Positions 46,512 through 56,308 are shown, counted from the stretch's first letter. The stretch is 64,000 nucleotides of DNA from Limimaricola sp. G21655-S1 (GCF_027213785.1 NZ_JAPWGO010000001.1:252007-316006), one strand, 5' to 3'. The notes: generated from the letters alone by a model not told the origin. Made by a program: numbers and translations.

Positions 46512-47510
46512 ATGGATCTCGCCACCGATACCGCCAAGCCGCATGACCGCCTGTCCGAGGCCCTCTCGGATGACATGAGGGCGGTGAACGCGATGATCCG
46601 CGAGCGCATGGCCTCAGAGCACGCGCCGCGCATTCCCGAGGTCACGGCGCATCTGGTCGAGGCCGGGGGCAAGCGGCTCAGGCCGATGCTGACGCTCGCC
46701 GCCGCGCGGCTGTGTGGCTATGACGGGCCCCATCACGTGCATCTCGCCGCGACGGTGGAGTTCATCCATACCGCGACGCTGCTGCATGACGACGTGGTCG
46801 ACGACAGCAAGCAGCGGCGCGGCCGCCCCACGGCGAACCTGTTGTGGGACAACACCTCCTCGGTGCTGGTCGGAGACTACCTCTTCGCGCGCTCGTTCCA
46901 GCTGATGGTCGAAACCGGCTCGCTGCGGGTGCTCGACATCCTCGCCAATGCCTCGGCCACCATCGCAGAGGGCGAGGTGCTGCAGCTCACCGCCTCGCGC
47001 AATCTCGATACCACAGAGGATACCTATCTGCGGGTGGTGCGTGGCAAGACCGCGGCGCTGTTCTCGGCGGCGACCGAGGTCGGCGGTATCATTGCCGGCA
47101 CGTCGGAGGCACGCGTCGCTGCGCTCAGAGCCTATGGCGACGCGCTCGGCATCGCGTTCCAGATCGTCGACGACCTGCTCGATTACGGCGGCACGGCGGC
47201 GATCGGAAAATCGGTCGGCGACGATTTCCGCGAGGGCAAGCTGACGCTGCCGGTGATCCGTGCCGTGGCGCAGGCCGACGAGACGGAGCGCGCCTTCTGG
47301 ACCCGCTGCATCGGCCGGGGCCGGATCGACGAGGGCGATCTCGCGCAGGCGCAGGCGCTGCTGACCAAGCACGGCACGCTCGAGAGCACCCGGCTGACCG
47401 CGCTCGACTGGGCCGGCCGTGCGCGCCGGAGCCTGCGGGACCTGCCGGATCATGAGCTGCGCGAGATGCTCGAGGATCTCGCCGATTACGTGGTCGAGCG
47501 GATCAGCTGA
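46512..47510 (+). CDS. ispB: Polyprenyl diphosphate synthase (octa/decaprenyl)
   Basis: A 332-aa trans-prenyltransferase for the ubiquinone side chain. The first Asp-rich motif LLHDDVVDD and the second QIVDDLLDY are intact, with GGKRLRPML upstream and the KTAALFSAATEVG segment in between. Chain length (C40/C50) cannot be set from sequence; ubiquinone-10 is usual in this group. The start ATG 46512 was chosen over TTG 46491. It converges with ispE, the stops overlapping by 8 nt. Confidence 0.92.
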   Translation: MDLATDTAKPHDRLSEALSDDMRAVNAMIRERMASEHAPRIPEVTAHLVEAGGKRLRPMLTLAAARLCGYDGPHHVHLAATVEFIHTATLLHDDVVDDSKQRRGRPTANLLWDNTSSVLVGDYLFARSFQLMVETGSLRVLDILANASATIAEGEVLQLTASRNLDTTEDTYLRVVRGKTAALFSAATEVGGIIAGTSEARVAALRAYGDALGIAFQIVDDLLDYGGTAAIGKSVGDDFREGKLTLPVIRAVAQADETERAFWTRCIGRGRIDEGDLAQAQALLTKHGTLESTRLTALDWAGRARRSLRDLPDHELREMLEDLADYVVERIS

Positions 47511-48363
47511 GCAGCGGCGCCGGGGCGACCCACCAGCCCATTTCCGACAGCTGGATCGCGCGGGCCACCTGCCGCGCGCGGCCCATGTCGCGGGTCAGGC
47601 CGATGCAGGTCGCGCCGGACCCCGACATCAGCGCCAGGTCGACGCCGGGCATGGCGCGCAGCCGCTTCAGCGCGCGGGCGATCTCCGGCGCGATGGCTTC
47701 TGCGGGGGCCTGCAGATCGTTGCGCTGCGCGCCCAGCCATTCGACGAAGCCCGGGTAATCGAGAGCCTCGGGCAACTCGTCCATGCCGGCATTGTCCGAG
47801 CGTTCCAGCTTGTCGAAGACCCGGCCGGTGGGCACCTCGACGCCGGGATTGACCAACACGAGGCCGCAGGCGGGCAGGGCAGGCAACGGCTCGAGCACCT
47901 CGCCGATGCCGCGCATCCGCGCCGGGTGGGGGGCATGCAGGCAGACCGGAACGTCGGCGCCGAGTTCCAGCACCTCCGGGTCATTGGGCGCGAAGTTCTC
48001 GACCCCCCAGATCTGCGACAGCAGTCGCAGGGTCGCCGCCGCATCAGACGAGCCGCTGCCAATGCCGGCGGCATGCGGTAGCGTCTTGGTCAGCTTGAGC
48101 TTTGCCCCCTGCGCCACGCCGCGCGCCTCCTGCAGCATCCGTGCCGCGCGCAGGACCGAGTTGGTCTCGTCGGCGGGGACGCCGCGCGAGAACGGGCCCG
48201 TCACCTCCAGCGATAGTTCGGACGCCGGCAGCGCGGTGAGCTGATCGCCGACGCCGGCGAAGGCCACGATGCTGTCGAGCAGGTGATAGCCGCCGGCCCG
48301 CACCCCCGTGACGTGAAGCGCGAGGTTGATCTTGGCGGGCGCGAGCCCCTTGTCGAGCGGCAT
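47503..48363 (-). CDS. ispE: 4-diphosphocytidyl-2-C-methyl-D-erythritol kinase
   Basis: A 286-aa GHMP kinase of the MEP isoprenoid pathway, phosphorylating CDP-ME. PAKINLALHVTGVRAGGYHLL is the typical N-terminal substrate motif (Lys/Asn/His), and PHAAGIGSGSSDAAATLRLL is the ATP-binding GHMP loop. MSGSGATCIGL is the third motif. The ATG overlaps the stop of the TPR gene by one base (TGATG), so they are coupled. Confidence 0.95.
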   Translation of the reverse strand: MPLDKGLAPAKINLALHVTGVRAGGYHLLDSIVAFAGVGDQLTALPASELSLEVTGPFSRGVPADETNSVLRAARMLQEARGVAQGAKLKLTKTLPHAAGIGSGSSDAAATLRLLSQIWGVENFAPNDPEVLELGADVPVCLHAPHPARMRGIGEVLEPLPALPACGLVLVNPGVEVPTGRVFDKLERSDNAGMDELPEALDYPGFVEWLGAQRNDLQAPAEAIAPEIARALKRLRAMPGVDLALMSGSGATCIGLTRDMGRARQVARAIQLSEMGWWVAPAPLLS

Positions 48364-50057
48364 CAACGGTTCTCCGCGACCTGCCTGAGGGGGGTGCCGC
48401 CTTCGGAGGCGAGAACGGCGTCAAGCCCTTCGGCGAGCTTGCGGCGCAGGCGCTCGGCGTTTTCCGGCGTCGGCCCGAAGGACAGGGCGCGCTGCCACTG
48501 GAAGCGGGCCTCGGTCATCCGGCCCACGGCCCAGTAGCTGTCGCCGAGATGGTCGTTGACGATCGGATCGACCGGTTCGAGTTCGGCGGCGCGCTCGAGA
48601 TTGCCGACCGCCTCGCGGTAGTGGCCAAGCTTGAACTGGGCCCAGCCGAGGCTGTCGACGATCGCGCCATTGTCGGGCTGGGCGCGGACGGCGCGCTCGA
48701 TCATCTCGAGCGCCTCCTCCAGCTTCTCGCCGCGTTCGACCAGAGAGTAGCCGAGGAAGTTCAGCACTTCGGCGCGATCGGCATCGACTTCGAGCGCGGC
48801 GCGGAAATCGGCTTCGGCACCGGCCCAGTCATCCTGCGCATGGCGGGTTACGCCGCGCATGTAGTAGAGCCACCAGGCCGCATCGGCACCGGCGATGTCA
48901 ATGGCGCGGCCATAGGCGGCCTCGGCCTCGGCAGGCGCGCTCTCGGACCGACGCAGATCGCCCAGTGCCACCTGCACCTCGGCAAGACCGGGGGCGGTGC
49001 GGGCCAATTCTTCGAGAACGGCGAGCGCGCGTTCGGGCTGGCCGGCGCGGCGCAGCACCTCGGCTCGACCAAGCTCGGCGGTGACATGGGCGGGATGCGT
49101 GGCGGGCACGCGCTCATAGACCGACTGGGCGAGGTCGTGGCGCTGCGACCGCTCCAGCAGACCGGCCGCGAGCAGCAGCCCGTCGACCCGGTCCGGATCG
49201 AGCTCCAGCGCCGCACGGGCGTAGAGAAGGACGTAGGAGTCGGGCACCTCGTTGCTGAGCGCACCCGCGACGGAGATGTAGAGTTCCGACAGGCCGTCGG
49301 CCGGAGCGGTCACGCAGTCCCAATCGACCGGCGCGCCGGATGCGATCTTGTCGCGCATCGCATCGAGTACCGGCGACCCGCGACCGGCTTCGTCGAGAAG
49401 CGCCAGCGCATCGTCGCGACGGTCGAGTTGCGACAGCACCTGCGCATGCGCAAGCAGCACCGGCTCGCTCACCGGCAGGCCGTTTTCAGGGGCGGCGGCG
49501 AGGACCGTGTCGGCGCCCTCGAAATCACCGGCCGAAGCCAGCGCTAGCGCCTTGTGATAGAGACCGAAGCCGCGCAGGCCCGGGGTCTCGATCACCTCCT
49601 CAAGCGCCGAGAGCGCCTGATCCATGCGGCCCTGGCCGATCCGGGCCCAGACCCGGGTCAGCCCGTCCACGAGGGGGCCGACGCCACGATCGGCTTCGAG
49701 CAGTTCGAAGATCTCGCCCCAGGCACCGCGCTCGGCGGCATCAAGCTGGAGCACCATGTTGGCGACCTGGCTCGCCGCCCCGGTCTCGCGCATGCGCTGC
49801 GCCAGGGGCAACGCTTCGGACACCTCGCCCGCGGCGAGCAGTCCGGCGATGGCACCTTCGAGGAGGATGGGATTTCTGGGATCCGCGCCTAGCGCGGTCT
49901 GGAACCAATCTGCGGCTGCGGAGTAATCCTGTGCGGCTGCGGCGGCGCGTGCGGCGAGATAGGGACCCGCCTCGGTGTGGCTCGTTTGCGCGGCCACAGG
50001 CGTGGTTGCGACGAGCCCGGTCACGATGGCCAAGGCTCGCAGTCTTTGGATCACCAT
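48363..50057 (-). CDS. Exported tetratricopeptide-repeat protein
   Basis: A 564-aa protein with a Sec signal peptide (LRALAIVTGLVATTPVAAQ) and tandem TPR helices over most of its length, clearest near the C-terminus (AEVLNFLGYSLVERGEKLEE, GAIVDSLGWAQFKLGHYREA, NDHLGDSYWAVGRMTEARFQ). Such proteins act as periplasmic scaffolds. The ATG 50057 follows GGCAGGAGCAAATCT; the longer frame to 50126 has no ribosome-binding site. It is coupled to ispE downstream. Confidence 0.88.
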   Translation of the reverse strand: MVIQRLRALAIVTGLVATTPVAAQTSHTEAGPYLAARAAAAAQDYSAAADWFQTALGADPRNPILLEGAIAGLLAAGEVSEALPLAQRMRETGAASQVANMVLQLDAAERGAWGEIFELLEADRGVGPLVDGLTRVWARIGQGRMDQALSALEEVIETPGLRGFGLYHKALALASAGDFEGADTVLAAAPENGLPVSEPVLLAHAQVLSQLDRRDDALALLDEAGRGSPVLDAMRDKIASGAPVDWDCVTAPADGLSELYISVAGALSNEVPDSYVLLYARAALELDPDRVDGLLLAAGLLERSQRHDLAQSVYERVPATHPAHVTAELGRAEVLRRAGQPERALAVLEELARTAPGLAEVQVALGDLRRSESAPAEAEAAYGRAIDIAGADAAWWLYYMRGVTRHAQDDWAGAEADFRAALEVDADRAEVLNFLGYSLVERGEKLEEALEMIERAVRAQPDNGAIVDSLGWAQFKLGHYREAVGNLERAAELEPVDPIVNDHLGDSYWAVGRMTEARFQWQRALSFGPTPENAERLRRKLAEGLDAVLASEGGTPLRQVAENR

Positions 50058-50159
50058 AGATTTGCTCCTGCCGTTTCCGGTGCTCACATTGGCGGGCACG
50101 CTAGTGATCGTAACGTGATCGCGCAATGTGAGTTCCGGATGACCGGCGGATATCCGCGA

Positions 50160-51830
50160 TCACATGTTCGGGTAATTGGGTCCGTCGCCGCCCTGCGGAA
50201 CCGTCCAGACGATGTTCTGAGTGGGATCCTTGATGTCGCAGGTCTTGCAGTGAACGCAGTTCTGGAAGTTGATCACGAACTCGGGTCCGCCTTCCTTTTC
50301 AACCACTTCGTACACACCGGCCGGGCAGTAGCGCTGTGCCGGTTCGGCATAGACAGGCAGGTTGTGAGCGATCGGGACGTTTGGGTCCTTCAATTTTAGG
50401 TGACAGGGCTGACTTTCTTCGTGATTTGTGCCCGAAAAACTCACGTTGGTGAGTCGGTCGAAGCTCAGCACGCCATCGGGCTTCGGATAGACGATCTCCA
50501 CGTGATCCTTCGCCGGCTCGGTCGCCTCGGCATCGGACTTTCCATGGCCGAGGGTGCCCAGAAGCGAAAAGCCCAGCGTGTTGGTCCACATGTCGAAGCC
50601 GCCCAGCGCCATGGAGGCGGTAAGCCCCCAGCGCGACCAGATCGGCTTCACGTTGCGCACCTTCTTGAGGTCCTTGCCGATCGCGCCCTCGCGCACCGCC
50701 GTGTCGTAGCTCTCCAGCACGTCGCCGGCACGGCCCGCGCCAATCGCCTCGAAGGCGGCTTCGGCGGCGTGAATGCCCGAGAGCATGGCGTTGTGATTGC
50801 CCTTGATGCGCGGCACGTTGACCATGCCCGCCGAACAGCCCAGCAGCGCGCCGCCCGGGAAGGCGGTCTTCGGCAGCGACTGCCAGCCGCCCTCGGTGAT
50901 CGCGCGCGCTCCGTAGGCCACGCGCTTGCCGCCCTTCAGCAGCTCGGCCACCATCGGGTGGTGCTTGAAGCGCTGGAACTCCTGATAGGGGCGCAGATAG
51001 GGGTTCTTGTAGCCCAGATGCACGACGAAGCCGACATAGACCTGGTTGTTGTCGAGGTGGTAGATGAACGAGCCGCCGCCGGCGTTCTTCTCGAGCGGCC
51101 AGCCCATGGTATGGACGACGCGGCCCTCCGAGTGCTTGGCCGGGTCGATCTCCCAGATCTCCTTCATGCCGAGGCCGTATTTCTGCGGCTCGCGGCCTTC
51201 GGCCAGGGCGAAGCGTTCGATAACCTGCTTCGACAGCGATCCGCGCACACCTTCGCCGAGGAAGACGTACTTGCCCAAGAGCTCCATGCCCGGCTCGTAG
51301 CCCGGCCCGGGCGTGCCGTCGGGGTTCTTGCCGAACTCGCCCGCGACGACGCCGGCGACGCGACCATCCTCGCCCCAGACGATCTCGGAGCAGGACATGC
51401 CCGGGAACACCTCGACGCCCAGCTCCTCGGCCTTTTCGGCCATCCAGCGGCAGACATTGCCCATCGAGACGATGTAGTTGCCGTGGTTGTTCATCAGCGG
51501 CGGCATGATCGCGTTGGGCAGGCGCATCGAGCCGCTTTCGCCCAGCATGTAGAAGCGGTCGTCGCGCACCGGCACGGTGATCGGCGCGCCCATCTCGCGC
51601 CAGTCGGGCAGCAGCCGGTCGAGACCGCAGGGGTCGAGCACGGCGCCCGACAGGATATGCGCGCCCACCTCGGAGCCCTTCTCCAACACCACCACCGAGA
51701 TCTCGGGGTCGAGCTGCTTCAGGCGGATCGCCGCCGACAGCCCTGCGGGGCCCGCGCCGACGATCACCACGTCGTATTCCATCGCCTCGCGCTCGGGGCG
51801 GTTCTCGGTCTGGCTGGCGGTATCGCTCAT
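50160..51830 (-). CDS. Electron transfer flavoprotein-ubiquinone oxidoreductase
   Basis: A 556-aa inner-membrane-associated flavoprotein that passes electrons from ETF to ubiquinone. The FAD motif EYDVVIVGAGPAGLSAAIRL is near residue 20. The C-terminal 4Fe-4S domain holds QRYCPAGVYEV and NCVHCKTCDIKDPTQNI, supplying the four cysteines. The start at 51830 follows AGGGACCATAAC. It is divergent from greA. Confidence 0.95.
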   Translation of the reverse strand: MSDTASQTENRPEREAMEYDVVIVGAGPAGLSAAIRLKQLDPEISVVVLEKGSEVGAHILSGAVLDPCGLDRLLPDWREMGAPITVPVRDDRFYMLGESGSMRLPNAIMPPLMNNHGNYIVSMGNVCRWMAEKAEELGVEVFPGMSCSEIVWGEDGRVAGVVAGEFGKNPDGTPGPGYEPGMELLGKYVFLGEGVRGSLSKQVIERFALAEGREPQKYGLGMKEIWEIDPAKHSEGRVVHTMGWPLEKNAGGGSFIYHLDNNQVYVGFVVHLGYKNPYLRPYQEFQRFKHHPMVAELLKGGKRVAYGARAITEGGWQSLPKTAFPGGALLGCSAGMVNVPRIKGNHNAMLSGIHAAEAAFEAIGAGRAGDVLESYDTAVREGAIGKDLKKVRNVKPIWSRWGLTASMALGGFDMWTNTLGFSLLGTLGHGKSDAEATEPAKDHVEIVYPKPDGVLSFDRLTNVSFSGTNHEESQPCHLKLKDPNVPIAHNLPVYAEPAQRYCPAGVYEVVEKEGGPEFVINFQNCVHCKTCDIKDPTQNIVWTVPQGGDGPNYPNM

Positions 51831-52076
51831 GTTATGGTCCCTGCTGGCTCTCCTGCTGCGGGCCAATGGCTAGCGCATGCGCTGCGGCGGCACAATCGCG
51901 ACAGGGTGACACCGCGTCAGGCGCCGGCGTGACCGGCGCGCTCTTTGTACGCGGGCGGGCGGGCTGGGGGACAGGCCAAGGGGACAGGCTGGGGCGGGCT
52001 TGACTTCGGCCCTTGGGGCGGGGTTAGAACGTCCGGTGTTGCACGGGCCCCGGGACCGGGGGAAAGGCTGTAGAAA
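51831..52076. promoter_or_regulatory. Divergent region ETF-QO/greA with a candidate greA promoter
   Basis: A 246-nt GC-rich gap. A possible + strand sigma-70-like pair is TTGACT (52000-52005) and TAGAAC (52025-52030), spacing 19 nt. The match is modest. GGGAAAGGC near the greA ATG serves as ribosome-binding site. Confidence 0.3.
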
Positions 52077-52547
52077 ATGGAAAAGATCCCGCTGACGCGC
52101 GCCGGTTTCGCCAAGATCGACGCGGAACTGAAGCACCTGAAGACGGTCGAGCGCCCGGCGATCATCGCGGCGATCTCGGAGGCGCGCGCGCATGGCGACC
52201 TCTCGGAGAACGCCGAGTACCATTCGGCCAAGGAGAAGCAGAGCTTCATCGAGGGCCGGATCAAGGAACTCGAAGGCGTGATCGGTCTGGCCGACGTGAT
52301 CGACCCGTCGAAGATGTCGGGCTCGATCAAGTTCGGTGCCACCGTGAAGCTGGTCGACGAGGACACCGACGAGGAGAAGACCTACCAGATCGTCGGCGAA
52401 TACGAGGCCGACATCGAGGCGGGCCGCCTCAACATCAAGTCGCCGCTGGCGCGGGCGCTGATCGGCAAGGACGAGGGCGACAGCGTCGAGGTCCGGACCC
52501 CGGGCGGCGAGAAATCCTACGAGATCCTGAGCGTCAGCTATTCGTGA
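52077..52547 (+). CDS. greA: Transcription elongation factor GreA
   Basis: A 156-aa protein: an N-terminal coiled coil with the tip acidic motif [16 protein letters not shown] and a C-terminal FKBP-like domain with [10 protein letters not shown] and [16 protein letters not shown]. It rescues backtracked RNA polymerase by stimulating transcript cleavage. Normal length. Confidence 0.97.
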   Translation: MEKIPLTRAGFAKIDAELKHLKTVERPAIIAAISEARAHGDLSENAEYHSAKEKQSFIEGRIKELEGVIGLADVIDPSKMSGSIKFGATVKLVDEDTDEEKTYQIVGEYEADIEAGRLNIKSPLARALIGKDEGDSVEVRTPGGEKSYEILSVSYS

Positions 52548-52575
52548 GGCCGCGGACGCGGCCCCAGGGGGCGGT

Positions 52576-53550
52576 ATGAGCGACGATCCCGACAGCCCGG
52601 AGATCCGGCCCGTGGCCGCGCCCGCGACCGGGTCGGCCACGGGGCGCGAGGCCGATGCTCCCGCGCCGTGGGAGCTGATGGGCCGCGCCGAGCGCATCGC
52701 CGCCGGTGTCAGCCTGGGCTGGGTCGTGATCGCCGGCGCCGCCATGGCGATCGGCGGCCAGCCCCTGGTCGGGCCGGTGCTGGTCATCGTGGTGCCGGTG
52801 GCGCTGCTCTGGATGGGGCTGTTCGCCAGCCATGCCTCGCGCAGCGCCCGCGAGGAGGCGCATCGGTTGCGGGCCGAGATCCAGACATTGCAGCGCAGCC
52901 TGCGCACCCAGTCGCGCGGTGGGCTGCCGCCCGAGATGGACCGCAGGCTCGCGGCGATCGAGCGCGCGGCGCGGCAGACCGAGACCGCCCTGGCAGGGTT
53001 CGGCGTGAGCCGCCCGAGCGAGCCGGAGCCCGAGCCGGAACCGGCCGAGGAGGCACCCGCCGCGCCTGCCGCCCCGGCGCTGAGCCGTATCGAGATGGCG
53101 CGGGCGCTGAACTTTCCCGACAACGACCAGGATCTCGAGGGCTTCGCGGCGCTGCGCGCGGCGCTGCGCGACACCCGTGCCCGCCAGCTGATCCAGGCGA
53201 GCCAGGACGTGCTGACCCTGCTGAGCCAGGACGGTATCTACATGGACGATCTCGCGCCGCCACAGGCGCCCGCCGAAGCCTGGCGCGCCCTGGCCCGCGG
53301 GGAGCGCGGCGCGCCGCTCGAGCGATTGGCCTACGGGCTCGACGAGGATGGTTTCGCCGGGATCGCCGCAGCGCGGCTCTCCTCGGACACGATCTTCCGC
53401 GACACGGTGCAGCATTTCCTGCGGCTGTTCGACCGGATGCTCGACGAGTATTGCGACGGCGCCGACGACGACGAGATCGCGCTTCTGGCCGAAACCCGGA
53501 CCGGTCGCGCCTTCCGCCTGCTCGGGGCGGCCGCCGGCAACTTCTCCTGA
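52576..53550 (+). CDS. Conserved membrane protein of unknown function
   Basis: A 324-aa protein with two hydrophobic helices (about residues 42-60 and 66-85), then a helical region with SARSAREEAHRLRAEIQTL-type coiled coil, a Glu/Pro linker (EPEPEPEPAEEAP), and a helical C-terminal domain (LRDTRARQLIQASQDVLTLL, TIFRDTVQHFLRLFDRML). I do not recognise a characterised family. It follows greA by 28 nt and may be cotranscribed. Confidence 0.8.
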   Translation: MSDDPDSPEIRPVAAPATGSATGREADAPAPWELMGRAERIAAGVSLGWVVIAGAAMAIGGQPLVGPVLVIVVPVALLWMGLFASHASRSAREEAHRLRAEIQTLQRSLRTQSRGGLPPEMDRRLAAIERAARQTETALAGFGVSRPSEPEPEPEPAEEAPAAPAAPALSRIEMARALNFPDNDQDLEGFAALRAALRDTRARQLIQASQDVLTLLSQDGIYMDDLAPPQAPAEAWRALARGERGAPLERLAYGLDEDGFAGIAAARLSSDTIFRDTVQHFLRLFDRMLDEYCDGADDDEIALLAETRTGRAFRLLGAAAGNFS

Positions 53551-53553
53551 AGC

Positions 53554-54135
53554 TCAGCCGAGCCTGCGAATCATCGTCGTGGCGGCGCGGAACCCGAACA
53601 GCAGCCGCAGCACTCCCAGCGGGCGCCGCCCGGCGGCGGTGAAGCCGCGCCGCTCGTAGAGCGCCCGGGCGCGCGGGTTCTCGTCGATCACCTCTAGGCG
53701 GATCTCGACATAGCCGCGCTGTCGCGCCTCCTGCGCCAGCGCTTCGATCAGGCGCGAGCCGACACCGCGACCACGCGCCTCGGGGGCGACGAAGATGCCG
53801 TCGATCAGGAACCTGCGATTGTCGGTGTCGGTCTCGAGAAGCGTCAGCAACCCGGCCCGCCAGAGCGCGCCGGCCTCGCCATAGGCGCTGCGCATGCCGC
53901 GCAGGCCGCCCGAAACCAGCGCACCCTGCGCGGTCTTGAAGCCGGCCACCCCCAGAAGCGTGCCGTCGCCGTCCCGGGCGCAGAGCGCGTGATCGGGATC
54001 AAGCGCGCGCTCGACGAAGCGCAGCGCCAGCCGCCGCGGGCCGAGCACCCGGCCGAGCTTGGCGCCGAAGGCGTCCCAGTAAAGCTCCGCGATGCGCTTG
54101 CGCTCGGCTTCGTCGAAGCCCGGGGCGATCTTCAC
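53554..54135 (-). CDS. GNAT-family N-acetyltransferase
   Basis: A 193-aa protein with the acetyl-CoA loop VAPEARGRGVGSRLIEAL and the C-terminal NPRARALYERRGF motif typical of GNAT enzymes. The acceptor is unknown. The GTG start (54135) overlaps the mobA stop (GTGA); the longer frame runs inside mobA. It converges with the preceding + strand gene 3 nt away. Confidence 0.88.
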   Translation of the reverse strand: MKIAPGFDEAERKRIAELYWDAFGAKLGRVLGPRRLALRFVERALDPDHALCARDGDGTLLGVAGFKTAQGALVSGGLRGMRSAYGEAGALWRAGLLTLLETDTDNRRFLIDGIFVAPEARGRGVGSRLIEALAQEARQRGYVEIRLEVIDENPRARALYERRGFTAAGRRPLGVLRLLFGFRAATTMIRRLG

Positions 54136-54746
54136 GCAGCCCCCGCTGAAAGGGTTTCCGCCCGTGCGAAATCCTCCGGCGTGTTGAGGTTGGCGAAAGG
54201 GTCCGGTTCGCCGCTGGGAAACGGCGCGCGCGCCGCGCCCTGCGACAGCGCCCAGTCGCCGACGCGCCGCGCCCCCGCCGCGATGTCGGCGGCGAGCCGG
54301 TCCGCCAGCGCCACCGGCCAGAGGCCGCAGACCGGGTGCAGCCGTCCGCCGGATTCGGCCAGCGCCAAGCCATCCGCGTCCTCGGCGGCCATGATCAGAC
54401 GGGGCACGAGATCGCCGGGCAGCCATGGCGTGTCGCCCGGCACGGTCAGCACCCAAGGCGCGCCGCGCGCCCCGGCCCAGCCGATCGCCGCCAGAACGCC
54501 GGCCAGCGGGCCGGGATGGTCGGGCAGGGTGTCGGGGATCACGTCGAGGCCGAACTCGGCGAAGCGCGCGGGATCGCCATTGGCGTTGAGCGCGAGGGCG
54601 GGAACCTGCGGTGCCAGACGGTCGATGACATGCCCGAGCAGGGGCCGACCGGCAAACGGCACCAGCCCCTTGTCGCCGCCGCCCATTCGCCGCGACAAAC
54701 CACCGGCGAGGATCACCCCCGGCGGCGCCTCGATCGGCTGCTGCAT
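54132..54746 (-). CDS. mobA: Molybdenum cofactor guanylyltransferase
   Basis: A 204-aa nucleotidyltransferase attaching GMP to molybdopterin. PPGVILAGGLSRRMGGGDKG is the GTP-binding N-terminal loop; LTVPGDTPWLPGDLV holds the metal-binding Asp, and PFANLNTPEDFARA is the C-terminal motif. ATG 54746 with a CGGGAG site was chosen over 54770. No mobB follows. Confidence 0.92.
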   Translation of the reverse strand: MQQPIEAPPGVILAGGLSRRMGGGDKGLVPFAGRPLLGHVIDRLAPQVPALALNANGDPARFAEFGLDVIPDTLPDHPGPLAGVLAAIGWAGARGAPWVLTVPGDTPWLPGDLVPRLIMAAEDADGLALAESGGRLHPVCGLWPVALADRLAADIAAGARRVGDWALSQGAARAPFPSGEPDPFANLNTPEDFARAETLSAGAA

Positions 54747-54827
54747 CGCCCCGCTCCCGCGCTGTATCATCGTGATCTCGATAGATAACGGGCGCCGCGC
54801 CTTCGAGCCAGCGCCGCGTGGGGGCGT

Positions 54828-55439
54828 TCAGCTTTCCAGTTGCCTGGCGATGGCGCGCCGCGCGTCGCGCAGGCTGTCGCTGTCATTCTCGTTGTGTTCG
54901 GTGGTGACCACGCCGGGCAGGGTGCCAAAACGCGCCGAGAGCTTGTCGGGAAACCACGTGGTGCCGAGACCCTCGAAGCCGGGCAGCTCGCCAAGGATCT
55001 TCGAGATGGCGCGGGTGCAATAGGCCTGCGGCACCGGACCCGCGACGAGGGCCAGCCGGTAGGCGCGCTCGGCGGTTTCGGGCGGCACCTCGATATACTG
55101 CTCCACCGTCACGTAGGATTCGCGCGAGTGGTAGGAGACATAGCTGGCCACGACCGAAGGTGTCATCCCGAACAGCACGTCGTTGCGCTCGGGGATCGAC
55201 GCATGGCCGAAGCTTCCGGCCGGGTCGAACAGCACCCGCTCGGACGCATTGATCAGCAGCGCCGAATGCGCACCGTTTCCGGTGCCGAGATTGTTGACGG
55301 TGTAGAGGGTCAGGGCCGGCGGCCCGGCATGGCGGTAGCGCGCCCGCTCGACCGCCGCGTCGGGGGCCCAGACCGCTTCACCATTGCCGCAACCGGCCAG
55401 CGCCAGCGGCGCGGCCATCAGAAAGACGCGCCGCTGCAT
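54828..55439 (-). CDS. Predicted lipoprotein with possible His/Cys active site
   Basis: A 203-aa protein with a type II signal peptide (MQRRVFLMAAPLALAGC, lipobox LAGC, Cys17). The mature part contains GAHSALLIN and SYHSRESYVTVEQYIEV, with PQAYCTRAISKIL near residue 140; His and Cys in these places recall permuted NlpC/P60 or DUF4105-like hydrolases/acyltransferases, which is only a resemblance. A small coxIV gene lies 4 nt upstream on the same strand. Confidence 0.7.
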   Translation of the reverse strand: MQRRVFLMAAPLALAGCGNGEAVWAPDAAVERARYRHAGPPALTLYTVNNLGTGNGAHSALLINASERVLFDPAGSFGHASIPERNDVLFGMTPSVVASYVSYHSRESYVTVEQYIEVPPETAERAYRLALVAGPVPQAYCTRAISKILGELPGFEGLGTTWFPDKLSARFGTLPGVVTTEHNENDSDSLRDARRAIARQLES

Positions 55440-55442
55440 GGA

Positions 55443-55592
55443 TCAGGCGTTGACCAGGGCGAGCAGGATCAGGGCGACGATGATCGCGATGGTGCCACGG
55501 GTCACCAGCGTCATGAACCCCGCGAAGGTGCGTTCCTGATCGGTGATGTCCATGGTGCCCTGGACGTGGTGGTGCTGCTGGTCATCGGCCAT
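55443..55592 (-). CDS. aa3-type cytochrome c oxidase subunit IV
   Basis: A 49-aa protein MADDQQHHHVQGTMDITDQE... with the family core HxxGTMDIxxQERTFAGFM followed by one membrane helix (IAIIVALILLALVNA). It matches the small alphaproteobacterial CoxIV subunit that associates with the aa3 oxidase. GAGGAG lies 8 nt before the ATG. The other oxidase genes are not in this window. Confidence 0.9.
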   Translation of the reverse strand: MADDQQHHHVQGTMDITDQERTFAGFMTLVTRGTIAIIVALILLALVNA

Positions 55593-55650
55593 CTCGGGCT
55601 CCTCGCATCTGGCGTATCCGGGCGGGGGTTAGCCCGAATCCCGTCGCTTG

Positions 55651-56181
55651 TCACGATGTCTCGGCCGCGGCATCGGGTCCCTGTGGCGCGCCTTCCTCGT
55701 CGGCCGCGTCGGCTTTGTCGGCCTCGTCCTCCTCGAGTTCGCGCGCCAGCCGGAAGCCGATCCGTTCGGGCGGCGTCTCGGGGCGGGGCCGGGGCAGGGC
55801 GCGCAGGATCACCGACAATTGGGTGACGTGCTGGATCAGCTGCGTCTTGGCGCCCGAGGGATCGGTGCCGTAGAAGGTCACGATGTCGGGATCGAAATAG
55901 CCCAGCCCACCGATCCGAAGCACCCCCGAATGACCGCCCGTCATCGCCATGGCGACCTCTTCGCCGGGCTCCAGCCCGTCCTCGAAGCGCTTGATGTAGT
56001 GGATCAGCCGTTCATAGGCCCAGCGCGCCGGGCTCTTGCTCTCCGCCGGCTTGCGCAGCGCCGGCGGCAACACGGTGGCGGCGCCGCAATCCTCGGTCGC
56101 GTCCGTGTGGACCTCGCGCAGCCGGGGCAGCGCCTCGGCCTCGAGCGCCTCGGCTGCGGTGGCGATGATGTCGTCGCTCAT
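55651..56181 (-). CDS. DUF6173-like conserved protein
   Basis: A 176-aa soluble protein with the conserved block [74 protein letters not shown] and [17 protein letters not shown], and an acidic tail. I associate this pattern with DUF6173 in Rhodobacterales; function unknown. ATG 56181 follows GCAGGAGGAAAC, a strong ribosome-binding site. It is divergent from accA. Confidence 0.75.
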   Translation of the reverse strand: MSDDIIATAAEALEAEALPRLREVHTDATEDCGAATVLPPALRKPAESKSPARWAYERLIHYIKRFEDGLEPGEEVAMAMTGGHSGVLRIGGLGYFDPDIVTFYGTDPSGAKTQLIQHVTQLSVILRALPRPRPETPPERIGFRLARELEEDEADKADAADEEGAPQGPDAAAETS

Positions 56182-56308
56182 GGCGGTCGTTTCCTCCTGC
56201 GGCACCCGAAGGGTGGCACGGCCGGGCGCGGCGTCAAGCGGCGGCGAGTTGCATGGCCCCGCCCGACGCGTCATATACGGCCTCACGAGCAACCGCAGGG
56301 GCCTTTGC

